From Microvirga roseola (GTDB lineage: Bacteria > Pseudomonadota > Alphaproteobacteria > Rhizobiales > Beijerinckiaceae), in assembly GCF_020866965.1 (NCBI RefSeq), contig NZ_JAJATX010000001.1, positions 1 through 64,000 of the forward strand: a DNA stretch of 64,000 bases, written 5' to 3'. Positions 47,370-58,725 of the stretch are shown here, piece after piece. How positions within the stretch are numbered: position 1 is the first letter of the stretch; each line of letters opens with the position of its first letter. The notes beneath the pieces were generated by a model. That model made no database searches. It saw only the letters and a list, made by a program, of their open reading frames with translations, and was not told the origin of the DNA. Made by a program: the position numbers and the translations under genes.

Positions 47370-49199
47370 TTAGGCGCTCAGCGCTTCCTTCTGCTTCTCG
47401 GCGCGCTTGCGGTCGTTCGGGTCGAGGATCGCCTTGCGGATGCGGATCGACTTCGGCGTCACCTCGACGAGCTCGTCGTCCTGGATCCAGGCCAGCGAGC
47501 GCTCGAGCGTCATGCGGATCGGCGGCGTCAGGCGCACCGCCTCGTCCTTGGAGGTCGTGCGGATGTTGGTGAGCTTCTTGCCCTTCAGCACGTTCACCTC
47601 GAGATCGTTCTCGCGGTTGTGCTCGCCCACGATCATGCCCTGATAGACCTTCCAGCCGGGCTCGATCATCATCGGGCCGCGGTCTTCCAGGTTCCACAGC
47701 GCATAGGCCACGGCCTCGCCCGAGTCGTTCGAGATCAGCACGCCGTTGCGGCGGCCGGCGATCTCGCCCTTGTAGGGCTCATAGGCGTGGAACAGGCGGT
47801 TCATGATGGCCGTGCCGCGGGTGTCGGTCAGCAGCTCGCTCTGGTAGCCGATGAGGCCGCGGGTCGGAGCATAGAACACCAGACGCTGGCGGTTGCCGCC
47901 GGACGGACGCATCTCTACCATCTCGGCGCGGCGCTCGGACATCTTCTGCACGACGACGCCGGAGAACTCCTCGTCCACGTCGATCACCACTTCCTCGATG
48001 GGCTCGAGGAGCTGGCCGGTGGCCTCGTCCTTCTCGAAGACCACGCGGGGACGCGACACGGCGAGCTCGAAGCCCTCGCGGCGCATGGTCTCGATCAGGA
48101 TCGCGAGCTGCAATTCGCCGCGGCCCGAGACGTAGAACGAGTCCTTGTCGGCGGCTTCCTCGATCTTGAGCGTCACATTGCCTTCCGCTTCCTTGAACAG
48201 GCGGTCGCGGATCATGCGGCTCGTCACCTTGTCGCCCTCGGTGCCGGCGAGCGGGCTGTCGTTGACGATGAACGACATGGTCACGGTCGGCGGGTCGATG
48301 GGCTGAGCCTGGATCGGAATGTCGTTCTCAGGCGCGCAGAAGGTATCGGCCACCGAGCCCTTCACGAGGCCTGCGATGGAAACGATGTCGCCCGCCTCGC
48401 CTACGTCGATGGGCTGGCGCTCCAGGCCGCGGAAGGCCAGGATCTTGGAGACGCGGCCGGTTTCCACCACGTTGCCCTGGCGGTCGAGGACCTTGATCGA
48501 CTGATTCGGCTTCACCGAGCCGGAGCTGATGCGGCCCGTGACGATGCGGCCCAGGAAAGGGTTGGCTTCCAGCAGCGTTCCGAGCATGCGGAACGGGCCT
48601 TCCTCGGTCTTGGCCGGGGGCACGTGTTCGAGCACGAGGTCGAACAGGGGAGCCAGCCCCTCGTCGCTCGGGCCTTCGGGAGACTTGGCCATCCAGCCGT
48701 TGCGGCCCGAACCGTAGAGGATCGGGAAGTCGAGCTGCTCGTCGGTGGCGTCGAGCGCCGCGAACAGGTCGAACACCTCATTGATGACCTCCTGGTGGCG
48801 GGCATCGGGGCGGTCGATCTTGTTGATGGCGACGATGGGCCTGAGGCCGATCTTGAGGGCCTTGGACACCACGAACTTCGTCTGCGGCATCGGGCCTTCG
48901 GCCGCATCCACGAGCACGATGGCGCCGTCCACCATGCTCAGGATGCGCTCCACCTCGCCGCCGAAATCGGCGTGGCCGGGGGTGTCGACGATGTTGATGC
49001 GGGTGTCCTTCCAGACGACCGAGGTCGCCTTGGCAAGAATCGTGATGCCGCGCTCCTTCTCGAGGTCGTTGGAATCCATCGCGCGCTCTTCCACGCGCTG
49101 GTTCTCGCGGAAGGCGCCGGATTGCTGGAGCAGCTTGTCGACGAGGGTGGTCTTGCCATGGTCGACGTGGGCGATAATGGCGATGTTGCGCAGCTTCAT
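47370..49199 (-). CDS. typA: Translational GTPase TypA/BipA
   Basis: A 609-residue ribosome-binding GTPase. G1 [10 protein letters not shown] is at residues 9-18, G2 is in ERGITI, G3 DTPGHADF and G4 NKID. Domains II, III and V and the BipA-specific C-terminus follow ([26 protein letters not shown]). It helps large-subunit assembly and stress growth. The start is set by [15 protein letters not shown]. Confidence 0.97.
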   Translation of the reverse strand: MKLRNIAIIAHVDHGKTTLVDKLLQQSGAFRENQRVEERAMDSNDLEKERGITILAKATSVVWKDTRINIVDTPGHADFGGEVERILSMVDGAIVLVDAAEGPMPQTKFVVSKALKIGLRPIVAINKIDRPDARHQEVINEVFDLFAALDATDEQLDFPILYGSGRNGWMAKSPEGPSDEGLAPLFDLVLEHVPPAKTEEGPFRMLGTLLEANPFLGRIVTGRISSGSVKPNQSIKVLDRQGNVVETGRVSKILAFRGLERQPIDVGEAGDIVSIAGLVKGSVADTFCAPENDIPIQAQPIDPPTVTMSFIVNDSPLAGTEGDKVTSRMIRDRLFKEAEGNVTLKIEEAADKDSFYVSGRGELQLAILIETMRREGFELAVSRPRVVFEKDEATGQLLEPIEEVVIDVDEEFSGVVVQKMSERRAEMVEMRPSGGNRQRLVFYAPTRGLIGYQSELLTDTRGTAIMNRLFHAYEPYKGEIAGRRNGVLISNDSGEAVAYALWNLEDRGPMMIEPGWKVYQGMIVGEHNRENDLEVNVLKGKKLTNIRTTSKDEAVRLTPPIRMTLERSLAWIQDDELVEVTPKSIRIRKAILDPNDRKRAEKQKEALSA

Positions 49200-49395
49200 A
49201 AGGGGTCTTTCAAAACAAAACGGCCCGGCACGCGGCAAGCGCTGCCGCGCCCCTGGCTCGAACCGGGCTTAAATCTCGTGTGTTGCAATATAATGATGGT
49301 TGAGCGGCTGCAATAGGGCACGTGTGATATAAAATCCTGCCAAGCTTCCTGAAAATGGCCGCGGCAGCCTCGTCCGTATCCTTCAGCGCCCTGGG

Positions 49396-50387
49396 ATGAA
49401 CATGCTCTCTCGAACGATCCTCTGCCTGATGCTCCTCATGGCCCTGAGCCCTGCCGCCGCCCAGGACGGCCTGGAGCCGCTGGCCTCCGGCGGGCTGGTC
49501 TTCTCCCCCATGCGTCATGTTTCGCTCCTGCGCGAGGATGTGGCGATCTCCCCTTCGCGCATCACGGTCCGTTACGTGCTCCGCAATGAGGGGCCGGAGC
49601 CCGAGCAGCTGCGCATGACCTTTCCGCTGCCCGCGCTCGATCCTGTCGAGATCTTCGAGGCCGGCCCGCAAGCTTCCCGCCGCCGGGCCGAACTTCATGA
49701 AGGCGGCCGTCAGGATCGACGGGGCTCCCGTGGAGCCCGGTCTCGACGAGCAGGCCCTCCTGGACGGGCGGGACATCGGGGCCATGCTCCGGCGCCACGG
49801 CCTGCCCCTGGATCCCAACAGGCCGAGCCGGGACGATCCCTCGCTGCCCGAGGCGGCAAGCCGCGCCGCCGCGCTGCCGGATGCGGACCGCGAGGTCCTG
49901 AGCCGGGCAGGGCTGGTCGACAGGCAGGCGGGCCACTGGCCGCTCTGGACCTATCGGGCCGAGCTGCGCTGGTCCCGGGAGCTGCCCCCCGGGCAGGAGA
50001 CCGTGATCGACCTCGCCTACGAGCCCGTGCCAGGCCTGGTCCGCCAGGAGAAGGCGAGCTACTTCAGGCCCGGCGGCTTCCAGGACCGCTTTCCAGGACC
50101 GCTACTGCATCGACCGACCCGTCGCGCGGGGCATCGAGAGGCTGCATCCGGGCTCGCCGAAGCAGAGGCTGGAGGCGAGGACGCTCTCCTACAGCCTGAA
50201 GGCGGATCGACGCCCGGTGGGGGAGTTCAACCTGACCATCGACAAGGGCAGCGCCGACACGATCCTCAGCCTGTGCCGCGAGGGGCTGCCCAAGACCGGG
50301 CCGACAATCTTCCAGTGGTCGGCCACGAACCATGTTCCAACGCAGGATCTCAAGCTTCTCTTCGTACCCAAGAGCGCCCGCCGCTGA
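49396..50387 (+). pseudogene. DUF4424 family exported protein, two frame disruptions
   Basis: The first segment has a signal peptide (MNMLSRTILCLMLLMALSPA) and a typical DUF4424 N-terminus. Near 49660-49690 the frame shifts by one base and continues as MKAAVRIDGAPVEPG. At 50078-50103 an exact 13-bp tandem duplication shifts it again; after it the coding sense resumes (YCIDRPVARG to TGA 50385). The total of 992 nt minus 14 extra bases gives 326 codons. The family is periplasmic and uncharacterised. Confidence 0.78.
50078..50103 (+). repeat. 13-bp exact tandem duplication
   Basis: TTCCAGGACCGCT occurs twice in direct succession (50078-50090, 50091-50103). Deleting one copy restores the reading frame as GGFQDRYCID. 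Confidence 0.92.
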
Positions 50388-50397
50388 CCGACTCTCC

Positions 50398-51507
50398 TCA
50401 GGCGTAGGACCGCTTCCGGCCGAAGCGCCAGTCGGGCTGTGCCGAGCGCACCATCATCATCTCGCCGATATTCTCCGAGGTGAGGATCCCGACGAGCTGC
50501 TGCGCCTCGTTGAGGACGAGGAGCGCCGGGGCCTTGGCCCTGTTGAGGACGTGAAGGGCGGACTCGAGGGACTGCCCGTCGCGGACCGTGGGCAGGTCCT
50601 GCTTCATGACCTCCAGTACGGATGTCGAGGGCCCGCCCTGGCGCAGGGCCACGATCAGGCCGTCCCGGGTCAGGAGCCCGCGCGGGTGGCCTGCGCCGTC
50701 CACTACGGGAAACTCCTTCTGGGACGCGCGCAGCATCAGGTCCACCGCCTCGTCGAGGGTGGCGGAGGTGGTCAGCGCCTCGATGGAGTTCATCATCGCG
50801 GCCCGCACGGGAAGCCCCCGCGTGACATCCTTGAAGGCCACCTGCTGGGATTCTGCCGATGCGGCGAGATAGACGAAAAGACCGATCACGATCAGCATCG
50901 GGTTGATGAAGAGGCCTGCGAGCGCGAACAGGAAGGCCGCCCCCTGGCCGATCCTCGCGGCGATGTGGGTCGCCGCCACATGGTTCATGCGCATGGCGAG
51001 CACCGCCCTCAAGACCCGCCCGCCATCCATGGGAAAGGCGGGGATCAGGTTGAAGAGGACGAGAAAGATGTTGGCGGCGGCCAGCCGCGCCATCATCCCG
51101 GCCCGCGGGTTCTCCAGCTCGGTCATGGCGGCCGTGTCGAGGTCCATGCCCAGCACCAGGACGAGCAGCGCCGCGATCACCACGTTCACGGCCGGCCCCG
51201 CGACCGCGACGATCAGCTCCTCGCGTGGCTTTTCGGGAATGCGCTCCAGGTTCGCCACGCCGCCGATGGGCCAGAGCGTCACGTCCGGGGTTTTGATGCC
51301 GTAGCGCCGGGCCGCGAAGATGTGGCCGAATTCATGCGCCACCACGCAGGCGAAGAGAAGCACGATGAACACCACGCCCTCGATGGCCGCATCCTGCCCC
51401 CCGATCCGCCAGTAGGCTCCGGCGATCCAGACGAGGAAGAGCAGAAAGGTCACATGGACCCGCACCACCGTGCCGGCGATGCGGGCAATGGGAATCGACC
51501 AGACCAT
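50398..51507 (-). CDS. Site-2 protease (M50) with CBS domains
   Basis: A 369-residue membrane metalloprotease starting MVWSIPIARIAGTVVRVH. The zinc motif HEFGH is near residue 54-58 and the second metal motif is in NLIPAFPMDGGRVLRA. Four or so membrane helices precede two C-terminal CBS modules (about 235-355) that may sense nucleotides. It belongs to the rip/SpoIVFB-like group; the substrate, probably an anti-sigma factor or membrane regulator, is unknown. Confidence 0.9.
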   Translation of the reverse strand: MVWSIPIARIAGTVVRVHVTFLLFLVWIAGAYWRIGGQDAAIEGVVFIVLLFACVVAHEFGHIFAARRYGIKTPDVTLWPIGGVANLERIPEKPREELIVAVAGPAVNVVIAALLVLVLGMDLDTAAMTELENPRAGMMARLAAANIFLVLFNLIPAFPMDGGRVLRAVLAMRMNHVAATHIAARIGQGAAFLFALAGLFINPMLIVIGLFVYLAASAESQQVAFKDVTRGLPVRAAMMNSIEALTTSATLDEAVDLMLRASQKEFPVVDGAGHPRGLLTRDGLIVALRQGGPSTSVLEVMKQDLPTVRDGQSLESALHVLNRAKAPALLVLNEAQQLVGILTSENIGEMMMVRSAQPDWRFGRKRSYA

Positions 51508-51722
51508 GGGTATCTCCAAGCGGGGCCCTTCTAGGCTCAACGTAGGAGAGGGAGTGGGGGTTCGGAAGTCAGGGGAAATACGGGTTGGATAGTGGAAGAG
51601 AAATGTTTCTCGTCTTCTTGTGAACCCAAACGTTCGAGTGGGTCGGCGACGCCCCGTGGCAGGCACCGCCACTTGCTAGCGCTCGACTCCTGGCCATCCT
51701 CAACTTGTTTGGAATGCCGGGA

Positions 51723-52525
51723 TCAGACGACGGGTACTGTCCCGCCATCGATCGTGTACTCGGCGCCATGGATCGATGCCGCCCGATCCGAGAGAAGAAA
51801 AGCTGCAAGTTCTGCCACCTCTTCCGGGTGGCCGGGTCTGCCAATGGGAATGCCTCCGAGGGATTGCATCAGCCCTTCGCGGGCAGCGTTCTCGTCTGTG
51901 CCCTGCTGCTCGGCCAATCGCCGGATCAGCGCTGTCGCGGCTCTCGTCTCGATGAAGCCAGGGGAGATCGTATTCACGCGTACGCCTTTCGGGCCAACCT
52001 CTTTCGACAAGCCCTTGCTGTAGGTCGTCAGTGCGGCTTTCGCGGCAGCATAGGCCAGTGTCGCCTCATACAAGGGCAGGCGCCGCTGGATCGACGAGAC
52101 GTGAATGACGACGCCATATCCCTGCCTAATCATGCCAGGCAGCAGCGCACGGTCGAGCCGCACCGCAGGGTACAGGTTCCTGTCAAGCTCCGCCTGCCAT
52201 TCATGATCGGTCAGCGCAGCAAAGCCACCGCCTGGCGCATTCGAGCCGCCGACGACATTCACGAGAAGATCGACGCCGCCCATCTGCTTGTCGACCTCAG
52301 CGACAACCGCATCGGCGCCGCTGGCGGTGGTAATGTCAGCCTGAACGAACAGGTGAGCGGGCTGTCCCTCCTGCAGGGGCGAGCGGGCTGTTGTAGCGAC
52401 CGTCGCGCCACCCGCGACAAGCCGGCGGACGATGGCCTCGCCCATCCCTTTCGGCCCCCTGTCACCAAGGCACGCTTGCCGGCGAACTCCCGGGGATCAA
52501 TGGCGAATGAAGTTGCTGCGACCAT
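51723..52525 (-). pseudogene. SDR family oxidoreductase, frameshifted near N-terminus
   Basis: The first 24 or so residues read MVAATSFAIDPREFAGKRALVTGG. The frame then breaks near 52450 and resumes one frame over as MGEAIVRRLVAGGATV. The 803-nt span is one short of a multiple of three. One base inserted into the G run gives the classical TGGxKGMG nucleotide-binding loop. The catalytic YAAAK and VSS residues are intact further on. The start overlaps the NTF2-like gene stop (TGATG). Confidence 0.78.
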
Positions 52526-52851
52526 CACGCGATCTCCAGCCGCGCAATCTTTGATCCTGCGAGAGTGAAGGCATAGCGCAGCGTTGCAGGACTGCCGGGA
52601 AAGTCGCCAGAGACCAGACCTGAGACGATCAGATGATCGTCGACCGGTTCGGCCTGTTTGACGTCGACGGTGACGCGGTACTTGCGGGTCGTGTGCTCCA
52701 TCCAGGAGCGGATAGCTGCCGTGCCATGATGCTCCTGGCCTTCGTCCTTGACGACGGCATCCTCGGCGAAGGACGCCAGCATGCCATCGATGTTGTGCCG
52801 GTTCTTAGCCTCGTAATAGGAGGCCAGCGGGGGAGGCAGTTGTCTGCTCAT
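52525..52851 (-). CDS. NTF2-like (SnoaL) family protein
   Basis: A 108-residue protein starting MSRQLPPPLASYYEAKN, with GGAGAACAGGT upstream. The cone-shaped NTF2 fold is indicated by NIDGMLASFAEDAVVKDEG and the GTAAIRSWMEHT segment. Such proteins are isomerases, hydratases or ligand binders. Coupled with the SDR gene by TGATG and divergent from an HxlR regulator, which likely controls both. Confidence 0.85.
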   Translation of the reverse strand: MSRQLPPPLASYYEAKNRHNIDGMLASFAEDAVVKDEGQEHHGTAAIRSWMEHTTRKYRVTVDVKQAEPVDDHLIVSGLVSGDFPGSPATLRYAFTLAGSKIARLEIA

Positions 52852-52867
52852 ACCTGTTCTCCAAGAG

Positions 52868-52897
52868 GAGCCAAGCCGCCTGAAATTCGCTTGGCTC
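52868..52897. promoter_or_regulatory. HxlR operator candidate
   Basis: GAGCCAAGC-N12-GCTTGGCTC is a perfect 9-bp inverted repeat between the divergent NTF2-like and HxlR genes. Confidence 0.5.
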
Positions 52898-52970
52898 GGT
52901 AGCGGCGGAGAGAACTTGGAGGTATGCTGACGGAAAGACAAGAACGCACGAAAAAGTAAGGTACTCACCC

Positions 52971-53348
52971 ATGAGTAAGGAAGAAGCACTGACTCCCGGC
53001 TCCGCCGCCGACCGGGTTGAACAGGCCCTCAAGTTCCTCGAAGGCCGTTGGAAACTGGTGATCCTGTTCCGGCTGTTCGGCGGCAAGGTGCTGCGCTTCT
53101 CCGAACTGGAGAAAGCCATTCCGGCCATCTCGCAGAAAATGCTGATCCAGCAACTCCGTCAGATGGAGACGGATGGCATTGTGCGCCGGATCGTTCACCA
53201 TCAGGTCCCGCCGAAGGTGGAGTATTGCCTCACGGACTGGGGGCAGGCCTTATGCCCGGCGCTCGATGCATTGCTGCAATGGGCAGGCGCACGGGAGCTT
53301 CTCAGTGAAACGGATGCCAAAGCCCCGTCTGTGCAGGCGAAGTCCTGA
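52971..53348 (+). CDS. HxlR family transcriptional regulator
   Basis: A 125-residue winged-helix regulator. The HxlR core is EGRWKLVILFRLFGGKVLRFSELEKAI followed by ISQKMLIQQLRQMETDGIV and the wing YCLTDWGQAL. These dimers usually respond to aldehydes, quinones or thiol stress and control adjacent divergent oxidoreductases. The divergent target here is the NTF2-like and SDR pair, whose SDR member is broken. Confidence 0.9.
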   Translation: MSKEEALTPGSAADRVEQALKFLEGRWKLVILFRLFGGKVLRFSELEKAIPAISQKMLIQQLRQMETDGIVRRIVHHQVPPKVEYCLTDWGQALCPALDALLQWAGARELLSETDAKAPSVQAKS

Positions 53349-53514
53349 AGATTACAGCTGAAGCGCGATCTTGCCCCAGTACGGCGCATCCTTTGGCTCG
53401 ATTCCACCGGACGCGAAATGTCGCCTTCTGGGATGAAGCGGACGACCGCGGAACGTCCGGGCGAGGTCCTCTCGCCGGTCGGCAGGCGTGACAACAAAGC
53501 GCCACCGCACAACG

Positions 53515-53541
53515 AAAACGGCCGGGCTCGCACCCGGCCGT
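53515..53541 (-). terminator. Intrinsic terminator of argG
   Basis: ACGGCCGGG-CTCGCA-CCCGGCCGT (53518-53541) is a perfect 9-bp stem, with TTTTCG following on the minus strand. Confidence 0.8.
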
Positions 53542-53555
53542 GATGCGATTTTCCC

Positions 53556-54788
<1,233 letters not shown>

Positions 54789-54927
54789 AGCGAAGGTTTC
54801 CGTTGATAAGGGTGCCAGCGACTTAAAACGGAAGCTTATGCCGCGCAATGGGGAAGGGCCGGCTCGGGGTGACAGGGCTGCGGATTTTGGGAAGAATGAC
54901 CCTGGTCCCCGGCCGGAGATGAACAGA

Positions 54928-55530
54928 ATGGCCCGTCCCGTCCTCGAGTTCTGGTACGAATTCGCCTCGACCTATTCCTATCTCTCCGCCATGCGGATCG
55001 AGCCCCTGGCCGAGGCGGCGGGCGTCGCTGTCCGCTGGCGGCCCTTTCTCCTAGGTCCGATCTTCGCGGCGCAAGGATGGAGCACCTCGCCCTTCAACCT
55101 CTTCCCCGCCAAGGGCCGCTATATGTGGCGCGACATGGAGCGGGAGGCCGAGCGGCTGGGGCAGCCTTGCGTCCAGCCCGATCCCTTCCCGCAGAACGCG
55201 CTCCTCGCAGCCCGCGTCGCGCTGGTCGGCGACGACCACCCCTGGGGCCCAACCTTCACCAAGGCGGTCTACTGGGCCGAGTTCGGGGAGGGGCGCACGA
55301 TCTCCGATCCCGCCGTCATCCGCGACGTGCTCGTCCAGCTCGGCCTCGACGCGGACCAAATCCTCACCATGGCGGGGGAGGAGGCGAACAAGGCTCGCCT
55401 GAAGGAGCAGACCGAGGAGGCCAGGACCCGCGGGATCTTCGGCGCGCCCACCTTCGTCACGCCGGACGGGGAGATGTTCTGGGGCAACGACCGCCTGGAG
55501 CGGGCGCTGGAATGGACGGCGAAGGGCTAA
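54928..55530 (+). CDS. 2-hydroxychromene-2-carboxylate isomerase-like (DsbA fold)
   Basis: A 200-residue thioredoxin-fold protein starting [20 protein letters not shown], with GGAG nine bases upstream. The GST-kappa/HCCA isomerase hallmarks are the F(W/Y)EFASxYSYL start, with a Ser in place of the DsbA CxxC, and the C-terminal [22 protein letters not shown]. It may use glutathione; the ring substrate is unknown since no naphthalene genes are near. Confidence 0.88.
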   Translation: MARPVLEFWYEFASTYSYLSAMRIEPLAEAAGVAVRWRPFLLGPIFAAQGWSTSPFNLFPAKGRYMWRDMEREAERLGQPCVQPDPFPQNALLAARVALVGDDHPWGPTFTKAVYWAEFGEGRTISDPAVIRDVLVQLGLDADQILTMAGEEANKARLKEQTEEARTRGIFGAPTFVTPDGEMFWGNDRLERALEWTAKG

Positions 55531-55559
55531 GCCGGCAGGGGCTGGAACGGGAATGTTCC

Positions 55560-56416
55560 TCAGAGCGGGCGCGGGCGGGCGGGGGTGCCCGGCGGGCATT
55601 CCAGCGCCGCCCGCGCCCAGCCACCAGTGTCGGCCGCCGCCGCATAGGTCGCTGACAGGAAATCGAGCAGCGCGTCGTCCGGCGAGGGGGCGGTGCGCAC
55701 GGCCTCATAAGGCAGGATGAACTCGCTCAAGGTCGTGTCGAAGAGCCCGCCGGACGGCGCCAGTCGGTCGGCGCTGCTCACCTCGTGCGAATAGGCCTCG
55801 CGGGTGACCGCGTCCGGCAGTCCCGGCACGCCGCCGGGATGGAGCGGCGCGGTCCGCCCGGAAACACCGCGAGGTCAAAGCTGCCCCAGAAGAACTGGAC
55901 CGGGCTCGCCTTGCCCAAAAAGCTGCTGCGGAAGAGCTTGAAGACCCGGTCGGCCCGGACGAGCGCGCGCCAGAGGCGATGGGCCGCGTCGGGATCGTAG
56001 GAGGCATGGATCCGGTCCTGCGGGAAGGGGACGGGATCGGGGAACTCGTTGGGCATCTCGCTGATCCTGACGGAGATCCCGAGCTTCCCCAAAAGGTCGA
56101 GCATCCGTGCATGGAACGCCGCAACCGTCTGCGGCTCCAGGGCGAAGGACCCCTCCTTGCCGCTGCTGGTCCAGGCCGAGAGGCGGTGGTTCACGAAATC
56201 GAACTCGATCTCGAAGATCTCGCGGCCGAACGGGACCGGCGAGGTGCCGAGGCCCCGCGCGGTGACATAGAGCGGCACCTGCCAGCCATGGTTCATCCAG
56301 GGCGCCAGCGCCAGCCGGACCTTGCCGACGATCTGTGTCCACAGATGCAGCGTCGCGGCGGTGTCCCGCCAGGCGGCGAAGGGCAGTTCGGGCCAGTCCT
56401 GCGCGGGGTCGGTCAT
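55560..56416 (-). pseudogene. DUF5996 family protein, frameshifted
   Basis: The frame from ATG 56416 (MTDPAQDWPELPFAAWRDT) is a clear DUF5996 protein up to QFFWGSFDLAVF near 55867. The sense then continues one frame over as GRTAPLHPGGVPGLPDAVTR and ends ECPPGTPARPRPL. The 857-nt span is one short of a multiple of three; adding a T to the TTT run restores AVFSGRTAPLHPGG. The family is uncharacterised. Confidence 0.78.
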
Positions 56417-56547
56417 GGGCTCCGCTCCTTTGGCAAGGCATCGCGGGAGACAGATAGGCTTCGTGCCGCCGGAGGCGAGAGGTTCTCAGGCGAAGACCGG
56501 CCGGGGCGGCCCGGACTCACGATGGACGGTGCAGCGCCCTGAAACCC

Positions 56548-56575
56548 TTGTGATCCGAGACAAACTGGATTAAAT
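56548..56575 (+). promoter_or_regulatory. Candidate rpsA promoter
   Basis: TTGTGA (56548-56553), 16 bp, TTAAAT (56570-56575). It lies about 250 bp before the rpsA ATG, leaving a long leader. Confidence 0.35.
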
Positions 56576-56828
56576 GAACGCCTATCCGACAGGACATTGA
56601 CGGTGTTCTCCCATGAGGGTGCGCGTGACGCGCCCTTGCGGCGTTACCGCAAGGTCCTGGGATGTAAAGCGTTTCCATCCGTCGATGATACGCCGGCCCG
56701 CTTGGATAAGCGGCATGCCTTGGACTTGGCCCTCGAGGGGCGTCCGAAGGCAGCGGCGGCTGGAAACGGCCCGTTCACACGAGCCGCCGGCGTTGCCCCT
56801 TAAAGACAAGGGCCATTCAGGAGAACAT
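56576..56828 (+). promoter_or_regulatory. rpsA leader with perfect hairpin
   Basis: A leader of about 250 nt with no gene. CCTTGCGG-CGTTA-CCGCAAGG (56634-56654) is a perfect 8-bp hairpin. S1 is known to repress its own mRNA in other bacteria, so this leader is a candidate target. Confidence 0.4.
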
Positions 56829-58532
56829 ATGTCCGCAGCATATCAGCAAGCGCCGAGCCGTGAGGATTTCGCGGCCCTGCTCGAAGAATCCTTCCGCACG
56901 TCCGAGATCAGCGAAGGCTCGGTCGTGAAGGGCAAGGTGGTCGCGATCGAAAAGGACGTCGCGGTCATCGACATCGGCGCCAAGACCGAGGGACGCGTTG
57001 CCCTCAAGGAATTTGCCGGCCCCAACCGTGACCAGACGATCAATGTCGGTGACGAGGTCGAGGTCTATGTCGAGCGCATCGAGAACGCGCTGGGCGAGGC
57101 CGTCATCTCCCGTGACAAGGCCCGCCGCGAAGAGTCGTGGGTGAAGCTCGAGAAGGCCTTTGAGGCCCAGGAGCGCGTCAACGGCGTGATCTTCAACCAG
57201 GTGAAGGGCGGCTACACTGTCGATCTCGACGGCGCCGTGGCCTTCCTGCCGCGCTCCCAGGTCGACATCCGCCCGGTGCGCGACGTCACCCCGCTCATGG
57301 GCGTGGCCCAGCCGTTCCAGATCCTCAAGATGGATCGCCGCCGCGGCAACATCGTCGTGTCGCGCCGCACGGTCCTCGAGGAGAGCCGCGCCGAGCAGCG
57401 CTCCGAGCTCGTGGCGAACCTCGAAGAGGGTCAGGTCATCGACGGCGTGGTCAAGAACATCACCGAGTACGGTGCGTTCGTTGATCTCGGCGGCATCGAT
57501 GGCCTGCTGCACGTCACCGACATGGCATGGCGCCGCGTGAACCATCCGTCCGAGGTCGTAAACATCGGCCAGACGGTGAAGGTGAAGATCATCAAGATCA
57601 ATCACGACACGCACCGCATCTCGCTCGGCATCAAGCAGCTGCTCGCCGATCCGTGGGAGGGCATCGCCGCCCGCTACCCGGTCGGAGCCAAGCTGAAGGG
57701 CCGCGTCACGAACATCACCGATTACGGTGCGTTCGTTGAGCTGGAGCCGGGCATTGAAGGCCTGATCCACGTCTCCGAGATGTCCTGGACGAAGAAGAAC
57801 GTCCACCCGGGCAAGATCATCTCCACCTCCCAGGAGGTCGAGGTCGTGATCCTCGAGGTCGATCCCGTGAAGCGCCGCATCTCGCTGGGCCTGAAGCAGA
57901 CGCTCCAGAACCCGTGGGAGGCCTTCGCCGAGAAGCACCCTGTCGGCTCCGTTGTCGAGGGCGAGGTGAAGAACAAGACCGAGTTCGGTCTCTTCATCGG
58001 CCTGGAAAACGACGTCGACGGCATGGTCCACCTCTCGGACCTCGACTGGAACCGTCCGGGCGAGCAGGTCATCGACGAGTTCAAGAAGGGCGACATGGTG
58101 CGCGCCCAGGTTCTCGACGTGGACGTCGAGAAGGAGCGCATCTCGCTCGGCATCAAGCAGCTCGCAGGCGATCCCTTCGCGGATGCCGGCGAGATCAAGA
58201 AGGGCCAGATCGTCACCTGCGAGGTTCTCGAGGTGAAGGACGGCGGCCTGGAGGTGAAGATCGTCGATACCGACCTCAGCACCTTCATCAAGCGCAACGA
58301 GCTGGCTCGTGACCGCGCCGACCAGCGCCCCGAGCGCTTCGCCCCCGGCGAGAAGCTCGATGCCCGCGTCACGCAGTTCGACCGCAAGGCCCGTCGCGTC
58401 ACCGTCTCCATCAAGGCCCTTGAGGTCGCTGAGGAGAAGGAGGCCATGGCCCAGTACGGCTCGACCGATTCGGGCGCGTCGCTCGGCGACATCCTCGGCG
58501 CCGCCCTCAAGGCTCGCACCGACAAGAAGTGA
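56829..58532 (+). CDS. rpsA: 30S ribosomal protein S1
   Basis: A 567-residue RNA-binding protein with six S1 (OB-fold) domains, visible as repeated units such as VKNITEYGAFVDLGGIDGLLHVTDM and VTNITDYGAFVELEPGIEGLIHVSEM. It brings mRNA to the 30S subunit. Start at ATG 56829 with CAGGAGAACAT upstream. The usual upstream cmk gene is absent here. A strong terminator follows. Confidence 0.97.
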   Translation: MSAAYQQAPSREDFAALLEESFRTSEISEGSVVKGKVVAIEKDVAVIDIGAKTEGRVALKEFAGPNRDQTINVGDEVEVYVERIENALGEAVISRDKARREESWVKLEKAFEAQERVNGVIFNQVKGGYTVDLDGAVAFLPRSQVDIRPVRDVTPLMGVAQPFQILKMDRRRGNIVVSRRTVLEESRAEQRSELVANLEEGQVIDGVVKNITEYGAFVDLGGIDGLLHVTDMAWRRVNHPSEVVNIGQTVKVKIIKINHDTHRISLGIKQLLADPWEGIAARYPVGAKLKGRVTNITDYGAFVELEPGIEGLIHVSEMSWTKKNVHPGKIISTSQEVEVVILEVDPVKRRISLGLKQTLQNPWEAFAEKHPVGSVVEGEVKNKTEFGLFIGLENDVDGMVHLSDLDWNRPGEQVIDEFKKGDMVRAQVLDVDVEKERISLGIKQLAGDPFADAGEIKKGQIVTCEVLEVKDGGLEVKIVDTDLSTFIKRNELARDRADQRPERFAPGEKLDARVTQFDRKARRVTVSIKALEVAEEKEAMAQYGSTDSGASLGDILGAALKARTDKK

Positions 58533-58596
58533 CACGCCTCCGGGCGTGTCTCCCCGACGGTCCGTGAAAAGACCTGCGAGGGGATCCTGATCGAGA

Positions 58597-58629
58597 AACC
58601 CGCGCGATCCGTCGCGCGGGTTCTTTTTG
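58597..58629 (+). terminator. Intrinsic terminator of rpsA
   Basis: AACCCGCGCGA-TCCG-TCGCGCGGGTT is a perfect 11-bp stem followed by CTTTTTGTT. Confidence 0.88.
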
Positions 58630-58725
58630 TTGGAGGATGAGGGCAGCCCTATCTGAAAGAGGCTGCCGGAGAAGTGTCATCGGAATGCCGGTCATGCGAG
58701 ACCCGAACCGACGGAGCATTGAGCG

